From Atlanticothrix silvestris CENA357 (GTDB lineage: Bacteria > Cyanobacteriota > Cyanobacteriia > Cyanobacteriales > Nostocaceae), in contig NZ_JAECZB010000080.1 of NCBI RefSeq assembly GCF_016056295.1, positions 1 through 64,000 on the forward strand: a DNA stretch of 64,000 nucleotides. The letters are read 5' to 3'. Of this stretch, positions 56,170 to 61,623 are shown one piece after another. The first letter of the stretch is position 1. Every line of letters starts with the position of its first letter. The position numbers were made by a program, and so were the translations under genes. Under the pieces are notes generated by a model. That model had not been told where the DNA came from and did no database searches. It saw only the letters and a program-made list of their open reading frames with translations.

Positions 56170-57102
56170 ATGACCAAAATGATGAAGCAAATTTTACGCT
56201 GGATAATTTTGGGCGGAACCCTATTTTTTTTAGCGAAAGCCGTGAAGGATCACTGGTCTGAGGTGACAGCCATCCGTATTGATGCAGGGGGATGGGCAAT
56301 TTTAGCGATCGCCACAGGGGTAACTTTACTTGCACATGTTTGGGCCGGGTGGATATGGACTTGGGTTCTGCGAGAGTTAAATCAACCCGTACAGTCTGCG
56401 GAATTTATCCAAGTTTACCTAAAAACAAATGTTGCTAAGTATTTACCAGGTAATGTCTGGCATTATTACGGACGAATTGTGGCAGCAAAAAATGCCAATG
56501 TTTCTGCTGGTGCAGCCACTTTAAGTGTTTTGCTGGAACCACTACTCATGGCCACAGCAGCTTTAATAGTTATTGTCTTATTCGGCAGCCAATTGGCAGC
56601 AGCTAATACAAATGTGATTGTGCGGATACTACAGTTATTGGCTTTAGTTGTGGTGCTTTGTGCGGTTCATCCTCGGTTTTTAAACCCAGTGATTCGCTTG
56701 TTATCCCGCTTGAAGGTAAAAAAAACTGAGATTAGTACCAAGTCAAATCATAGTTTAGTTATTAAACGTTATCCTCTACGACCCTTATTAGGAGAACTAG
56801 GATTTTTGGGATTGCGTAGTATTGGATTTATTTTAACTATATTTGCTTTAGGAATAGTGAAGTGGAGTCAAATTCCTTTATTATTGGGGGCTTTTAGTTT
56901 TGCTTGGTTGCTAGGGTTAGTTGTTCCTGGAGCGCCTGGTGGTTTGGGCATATTTGAAGCCACTGCGATCGCACTTTTGCAATCTCATTTTCCATCTGCT
57001 TTAGTAATTAGCGCGATCGCTCTATATCGCTTGATTAGTATTGTTTCCGAAATTGCGGGTGCTGTTTTGGCTTGGCTTGACGAACGTCTTGTCAAATCTT
57101 AA
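56170..57102 (+). CDS. Lysylphosphatidylglycerol synthase/flippase-like membrane protein (UPF0104)
   Basis: 310 residues with about seven or eight membrane helices. It begins ILRWIILGGTLFFLAKAVKDHWSEV. The central YLKTNVAKYLPGNVWHYYGRIVAAKNANVSAGAATLSVLLEPLL and the C-terminal GAFSFAWLLGLVVPGAPGGLGIFEATAIALLQ are the family signatures, the latter a conserved PGGLGxxE loop. MprF-type homologues flip lipids. The synthase half is absent, so lipid or glycolipid translocation is the likely role. It ends 4 bases before the convergent gene. Confidence 0.87.
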   Translation: MTKMMKQILRWIILGGTLFFLAKAVKDHWSEVTAIRIDAGGWAILAIATGVTLLAHVWAGWIWTWVLRELNQPVQSAEFIQVYLKTNVAKYLPGNVWHYYGRIVAAKNANVSAGAATLSVLLEPLLMATAALIVIVLFGSQLAAANTNVIVRILQLLALVVVLCAVHPRFLNPVIRLLSRLKVKKTEISTKSNHSLVIKRYPLRPLLGELGFLGLRSIGFILTIFALGIVKWSQIPLLLGAFSFAWLLGLVVPGAPGGLGIFEATAIALLQSHFPSALVISAIALYRLISIVSEIAGAVLAWLDERLVKS

Positions 57103-57106
57103 GTGA

Positions 57107-57844
57107 TCATCCCCATAATTTTTGAGTATCTTCCCTAATTTGAGAAAATACACGATAAGTATCCAGATCCAAATGTGAATCATAGTTTGTCTCATCTTCT
57201 TTCATCTTAATCAAGTTGTATTCAATATTTTCTGCATAAATGGCAAACGTAATATTAAAAAATTCCATAAAATTAATTACCCACTGACATTCATCTTCTG
57301 AATAAGATTCATAGTAACTAATTAAATTAGCAATCCTAATTTCTAAATGACTACGGGCATTTTGACAAATCAAAATAATCTTTAATAGTATAATTACCAA
57401 AGTTAAAGGATGACCTTGAGAAAGTAACGCCACAAATAACAGTGAAGGCTCCTGCCCATTTTCTGTTGTCAGACAATCAATAATGCGGTTACAACTTCTC
57501 AATAATAAATGTTTATTTATGAGTTCTTCATCATGCTCAACATTCCAAGATAATAACTTATACTCTAAATTGTCACGAAAAATCGTTATTAATTCTTGAT
57601 TATTTATAGAGTAAAATAAATATTTTTGAATGCTTTCTTTGAAATCTTTTAGTGTTTGATTTTGAGTTTGCTTAAGAAATATATTTGCTAAATTTTCGTA
57701 ACTAAATATACCTTTTTTGACAACAATCATTTTGATTAAGCGCAAAACATCTGTGACTTTACCCATAACTTTGCCAAGACTAGAAGCATAAGCTTGCCGC
57801 AGAAGGGTCTGTGAAGCTTGATATTGCGTCAAATAAATTATCAC
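57107..57844 (-). CDS. Hypothetical protein; N-terminus overlaps direct repeats, possibly truncated
   Basis: The open frame gives 245 mostly helical residues (KDFKESIQKYLFYSINNQELITIFRDNLEYKLL). There is no family I recognise. The first 27 residues (including LLRQAYASSLGKVMGKV) are simply a reading of two of the CATAA-TTGCC direct repeats, so ATG 57765 (MGKVTDVLRLIKMIVVKKG) is a likelier start. No Shine-Dalgarno is visible there. If the repeats belong to a transposon end, this gene may be a host gene cut at its 5' end. Codon use is AT-rich. Confidence 0.55.
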   Translation of the reverse strand: MIIYLTQYQASQTLLRQAYASSLGKVMGKVTDVLRLIKMIVVKKGIFSYENLANIFLKQTQNQTLKDFKESIQKYLFYSINNQELITIFRDNLEYKLLSWNVEHDEELINKHLLLRSCNRIIDCLTTENGQEPSLLFVALLSQGHPLTLVIILLKIILICQNARSHLEIRIANLISYYESYSEDECQWVINFMEFFNITFAIYAENIEYNLIKMKEDETNYDSHLDLDTYRVFSQIREDTQKLWG

Positions 57845-57905
57845 TTTTCTCTAGTTTTGGAACCATAAGTTTGCCGCAAGTCAGGATTGGAAGCATAAGC
57901 TTGCC
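57764..57905 (+). repeat. Four direct repeats (core CATAASYTTGCC), candidate transposase-binding sites
   Basis: Same-direction cores lie at 57764-57775 (CATAACTTTGCC), 57787-57798 (CATAAGCTTGCC), 57864-57875 (CATAAGTTTGCC) and 57894-57905 (CATAAGCTTGCC). The second and fourth are identical over 18 bases (GAAGCATAAGCTTGCCGC, 57783-57800 and 57890-57907). Spacings are 23, 77 and 30 bases. Several direct sites of about 20 bases near one end is the layout of TnsB-binding sites in Tn7-like elements. TGTGAC at 57752-57757 is a possible TGT terminus. The boundary is unproven. Confidence 0.6.
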
Positions 57906-57923
57906 GCGAGTAATTATAAAATT

Positions 57924-58226
57924 TTATTTCTTTTGCCGCCCTATAAACATAGTTACTAAGCGACTCAACTCGCTAAACTGCATTTCTAGCAAATCAGTTC
58001 TTTCCTCTGTGAGTTGAACTTGTTCGTGCAACTTCTCTATACCCTGCTCCAACAAGTTCACTCTGTCTTCAACTGAATCTTCTGGTAACTCCAAATACCG
58101 AGCGATTGCCTCCCTAATTACTTGAGTCCTGTCTTTATCATCAAGAATGGCACGAGCATCCAGGGCTTCCAACATAGTTTGGGACAATCTGATTGATATA
58201 GTTTTATCTTTACCGATTTTTGACAT
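57924..58226 (-). CDS. Ribbon-helix-helix (Arc/CopG-type) regulator with coiled-coil tail
   Basis: 100 residues. The N-terminal part (about 5-50, KTISIRLSQTMLEALDARAILDDKDRTQVIREAIARYL) is a ribbon-helix-helix: an antiparallel strand pairing element, then two helices. The rest (NLLEQGIEKLHEQVQLTEERTDLLEMQF) is a coiled coil suited to dimerisation. It is divergent from the helicase-TnsAB operon with 101 bases between the starts, which suggests it represses that operon. Arc-type and MerR-type repressors are known next to cyanobacterial CRISPR-associated transposons. Confidence 0.85.
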   Translation of the reverse strand: MSKIGKDKTISIRLSQTMLEALDARAILDDKDRTQVIREAIARYLELPEDSVEDRVNLLEQGIEKLHEQVQLTEERTDLLEMQFSELSRLVTMFIGRQKK

Positions 58227-58233
58227 ATTACTT

Positions 58234-58264
58234 TTGAGATACGACCGTGATATTCTTGAGATAC
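58234..58264 (+). promoter_or_regulatory. Paired TTGAGATAC sites in the divergent promoter, candidate operator
   Basis: Two perfect 9-base copies at 58234-58242 and 58256-58264 start 22 bases apart, close to two helical turns. They lie just upstream of both the RHH gene and the helicase gene. Arc/CopG dimers bind direct half-sites of this kind. Binding is inferred. Confidence 0.55.
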
Positions 58265-58327
58265 AAAAGATCCGGTCAAGCCAGCAATCATATAAAAGTA
58301 CGCCAAATACAGGGGTGAAGTAAAACT

Positions 58328-60256
58328 ATGCCTGAAAGATTTGCGCCAAGAGATTGGCAAGAAAGATTTGTAAGAGCCTATCAAACAAATCTCAAAAAGA
58401 ATTTTTTGCTTGAAGCCTGTACATCGGCAGGGAAAACCGCTGGAGCGCTACATGCTTTCGACTCTCTCAAAAACGTTCTGGATTGGCGCTTCTTGGTTGT
58501 TGTTGTTCCAGCGGAACACCTAATGCGGCAATATGCTCAAGATGCATTCAACCTCTTTGGTCTTAATCTTTTTTACTCAGGAACTGTTAGAAGTTTAGGC
58601 AGGCTACCCACGCCAGAAGAGTTACTACAACAACATTATCACGGTTTAGTGGTCAGTTATCAATGGCTCAGTTACTCCAATAACTCTAGCTTGCTGCTGA
58701 ATAATTTGTCCCGAACTGTAGCTGGCAAAGTATTTCTGATTCTTGATGAAGTTCACCATACTAGTTCTGACTTAGCTTTTGGTCAAGCTTGCGAAAGGGC
58801 ATTTCCAGATACGATTGTTTCTCACCGATTGATGACTTCTGGTACACCATTCCGTTCCGATAACAGAAGAATTTTGGGTAACTGGTTGACTTATACACCA
58901 ATAGAAGAGAACGCTTACCAGTGTATTCCTGACTTTCAATATAGGTTAGCTGATGCCCTGAGTGATGAAATCATTCCTCCCTTCTCATTTGTCACAATGG
59001 AAGGAGAATTTGCTTACCGTCGAGGTCGCGCTGTCTACAATGGCAGAACTTTTACGAATGCAACTAATGAGCAACAGTTAAAAGATGCTTTAAATACAGC
59101 TATTGATGTCGAAGGCGGTTGGGTTAAAGAAGCTATTGAGTGGGCGCATATACGGATGAAACGAGACCGAGCCAAAGGACTTCCTGAATGCGCGACTTAC
59201 GTCAGGGTTCCGACAATTCTTGCAGCACGGCAGATGAAAGAACGCATTCGTCGCCTCACCAATGAAGATGCTCTAGTCGTAGTCTCTAGAGATGACGAAC
59301 TCGGTTCAATTAGTAATTTTCAGTTTGGAAGAGACTCCAGCGAACAGATTGAACAGTTTGCCGCAGAAACTGGCTACAGTGCGCGGTCTTGGATCATTGG
59401 AGTAGGAATGCTAGGTGAAGGCGTTTCAATCAAACGATTGAAATATCGGATTCATGCCACCAATATTCGTGCCATTTTATCATTTATGCAAGATTTAGGA
59501 CGTTTGTTACGTCGTTTCCCTGAAGATAATCCTGAGCCTGTAGAAACACTAATTCCAGCCCACCCAGATTTGATTGATTTAGCTGTAAGTGCCTTAAATG
59601 AGATTGCTCACGTCGTACGAGAAAGGGAAGAAAACGATAGGAGCCAGGATGAGTCTGGAGTGAATGACGCAGGAAATTCTCAGGGTGGTCAACAACTAAC
59701 ACTCTCTAACTTTATGCCAATTTCTTCTACGGGGGAGCTTGGAAGACAGATTGTAGATGGCGAGGAAATTGACTCTGAATACGCCAATGTTGCTGAATGG
59801 GCGATTACAAATAAACCAATTTGGCAAATCTTTCCTAAAACGCCTGCTCATTTGGCACAAATGCTGAAGGACGATAAGGCTTTATTCGACATATTACGTA
59901 GAGAATATGAAGAGGCGTTAAACCAAATATCAAACACTCAAAGCTCTTCATCGGCAGTTATTCCTGATGGATTTCCTTCCGAATATGAGAGATATTTGCC
60001 CACTAAAAAAACTGCTTTTGCTCGAAGAGAAGCCAATAAAAAAGCTTATCGCCTAGCCTGCATTCTATACGGTAATGCCAGCGAGGAAGATAAGAGAGAA
60101 AAAGTTAAGCAAATACACACAATAGCCAAATCAAGAAACTGCCTTCCAACAAACAACAGTTTTATTGCCCATGAAGGTTGGGAAAGGGTTTATCAGTGGC
60201 TACGTGAGCGAATTACCGATGCACCAACACGAATAAAAGGGATTGAAGATTTATGA
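58328..60256 (+). CDS. SF2 DEAD/DEAH-type helicase in the TnsAB operon
   Basis: 642 residues. Opening RFAPRDWQERFVRAYQ resembles a Q-motif. Motif I is TSAGKT (32-37), motif II DEVHH (140-144), motif III TSGTP (170-174), and motif VI QDLGRLLRRFP (GRLLRR at 391-396). The set is closest to the ResIII/type III restriction helicase group. A C-terminal region of about 220 residues (YLPTKKTAFARREANKKAYRLACILYG) is unrecognised. No nuclease domain is seen. Its stop overlaps the next start (ATGA, 60253-60256), so the two are translationally coupled. It is first in an operon ending in a Tn7-like transposase. Confidence 0.88.
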   Translation: MPERFAPRDWQERFVRAYQTNLKKNFLLEACTSAGKTAGALHAFDSLKNVLDWRFLVVVVPAEHLMRQYAQDAFNLFGLNLFYSGTVRSLGRLPTPEELLQQHYHGLVVSYQWLSYSNNSSLLLNNLSRTVAGKVFLILDEVHHTSSDLAFGQACERAFPDTIVSHRLMTSGTPFRSDNRRILGNWLTYTPIEENAYQCIPDFQYRLADALSDEIIPPFSFVTMEGEFAYRRGRAVYNGRTFTNATNEQQLKDALNTAIDVEGGWVKEAIEWAHIRMKRDRAKGLPECATYVRVPTILAARQMKERIRRLTNEDALVVVSRDDELGSISNFQFGRDSSEQIEQFAAETGYSARSWIIGVGMLGEGVSIKRLKYRIHATNIRAILSFMQDLGRLLRRFPEDNPEPVETLIPAHPDLIDLAVSALNEIAHVVREREENDRSQDESGVNDAGNSQGGQQLTLSNFMPISSTGELGRQIVDGEEIDSEYANVAEWAITNKPIWQIFPKTPAHLAQMLKDDKALFDILRREYEEALNQISNTQSSSSAVIPDGFPSEYERYLPTKKTAFARREANKKAYRLACILYGNASEEDKREKVKQIHTIAKSRNCLPTNNSFIAHEGWERVYQWLRERITDAPTRIKGIEDL

Positions 60257-61602
60257 ATCACAACAATTTTCACACTATTGATCCAACCCAATCTCATTTA
60301 CCAGATAGTGCTGTTGTTCAGAAAGTTTTGTCTGATAATGACAGATTACCAACTGAACAGCATGATAAAGCAGTCAGAGCTTTTTTCGTTTCCGATGGTA
60401 TAGCCTCCGGGATTGGTAAGGATTTAGCGTTTGTTGACCAGATTCCTAACTTTATCAAAGAAATCATTGATAACAAGTTATGGGAGTGTCTTTATGTGGC
60501 AAAGGGAGTTGTTACCCCTTATTACTGCCGTTATACCAAAGGCTCAGATGCTGAAAATTTTCGGGCATTTATTGCAGCTAAACGTCCAAATGGTTTAGAA
60601 ACTAGCGTAGAGACAATAGATAGAGTTTTGCAGGCAGATTCAGAAGTACAGAGGAAGTTTCGGGCAATTATTTACCAGGCTCAAGAAAAAGAAAGAGATG
60701 AACTTGGAAAATACAAACATCATCCATCCCGACTTGAAGGCGGGATGGATGATGAGATAGGAAATCGCCAACAAGAACGTCTTCGAGCTGCAAATCGTGC
60801 AGCAGAAGCGATTCCACTTATAGGTGAGTTACTAGACCGCTCACTTATCGCCATAGATGTAGCAGCACTATTAGGACGTGACATAAAAGACCCCAAAAAC
60901 CTGACAGCAGAAGAACGAGAGTATGTAGACAAGCGGGATTTGATTGGGTTGAGAATTAACCAGTACATATATACTAACCCAATTCCTGAAGATGAGGATA
61001 GGGAACCAGCTTACAGCCGCGAACTCAATAATCACATTAAAGACATACTGGGGATTAAAGACCGTTCCAAATCTGTGCGGATGGATAATCCTAAAAAGGC
61101 TGCCGAGAAACTGCTTCAGTTTTATCAAGGAGATAAACTCAAAGAGCTGATTGACCGCTTAAAACAGGCGTTAGAACCATTACCTCAATTACCAGAAGCG
61201 GTTAGAGAACAATCTAATCACAAAAACAAATCTACATTCTTCGAGAATCAACTGACAATTAGCAACAATGGACTTACGACTGAACAAGCTGAACCTTCTA
61301 AGGAAGACACACCTACTTCTCCTGCCTCTGAAACTCATTCACCTACTCTCAAGCCATCAGAAGATATAGATCAGAACTCTGCACCAGCAGATTTGGAGAA
61401 TTGGGAGTTGACTCCAGATGAACTGGCAAAACGCTTACAACGTAAACCACGTTCACTTCTAGAGATGTGGTACACAAAACCTGCTGAATTTCCTCAATGG
61501 TCACAAAAACGAGATCCTGATGGCATAGCTTGGGAACGCAGTGACAGGAAAAAAGGGCGTTCTTGGCTATTTATTCCAGTTCTAGAATCCAAACAAGAAT
61601 AA
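60253..61602 (+). CDS. Unrecognised protein (449 aa) between helicase and TnsAB
   Basis: The N-terminal half (about 1-150) is globular with DKAVRAFFVSDGIASGIGKDL and LWECLYVAKGVVTPYYCRYTKG; the centre (about 150-310) is helical and charged. About 325-380 is a Ser/Thr/Pro/Glu-rich linker. The last 65 residues (ENWELTPDELAKRLQRK, WSQKRDPDGIAWER, WLFIPV) look like a helix-turn-helix DNA-binding domain. No catalytic motif is recognised. Start overlaps the helicase stop by four bases and the stop is 21 bases before tnsAB, where aggaaa serves as ribosome-binding site. The coding sequence contains a strong palindrome at 60718-60754. Confidence 0.82.
   Translation: MNHNNFHTIDPTQSHLPDSAVVQKVLSDNDRLPTEQHDKAVRAFFVSDGIASGIGKDLAFVDQIPNFIKEIIDNKLWECLYVAKGVVTPYYCRYTKGSDAENFRAFIAAKRPNGLETSVETIDRVLQADSEVQRKFRAIIYQAQEKERDELGKYKHHPSRLEGGMDDEIGNRQQERLRAANRAAEAIPLIGELLDRSLIAIDVAALLGRDIKDPKNLTAEEREYVDKRDLIGLRINQYIYTNPIPEDEDREPAYSRELNNHIKDILGIKDRSKSVRMDNPKKAAEKLLQFYQGDKLKELIDRLKQALEPLPQLPEAVREQSNHKNKSTFFENQLTISNNGLTTEQAEPSKEDTPTSPASETHSPTLKPSEDIDQNSAPADLENWELTPDELAKRLQRKPRSLLEMWYTKPAEFPQWSQKRDPDGIAWERSDRKKGRSWLFIPVLESKQE
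60718..60754 (+). repeat. Perfect 14-bp hairpin inside the 449-aa coding sequence
   Basis: CATCATCCATCCCG (60718-60731) and CGGGATGGATGATG (60741-60754) pair perfectly around a 9-base loop. In frame it encodes HHPSRLEGGMDDE. A stem this long is unusual inside a coding region and could be an inserted palindromic repeat or an mRNA regulatory structure. Confidence 0.85.
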
Positions 61603-61623
61603 TTAAGTATCAGGAAATATTCA

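Noticed and set aside
57764-57905. CRISPR array
   Set aside because: The repeated units are short and the spacings irregular (23, 77, 30), with no uniform spacer length and no cas gene. Transposase-binding sites fit better.
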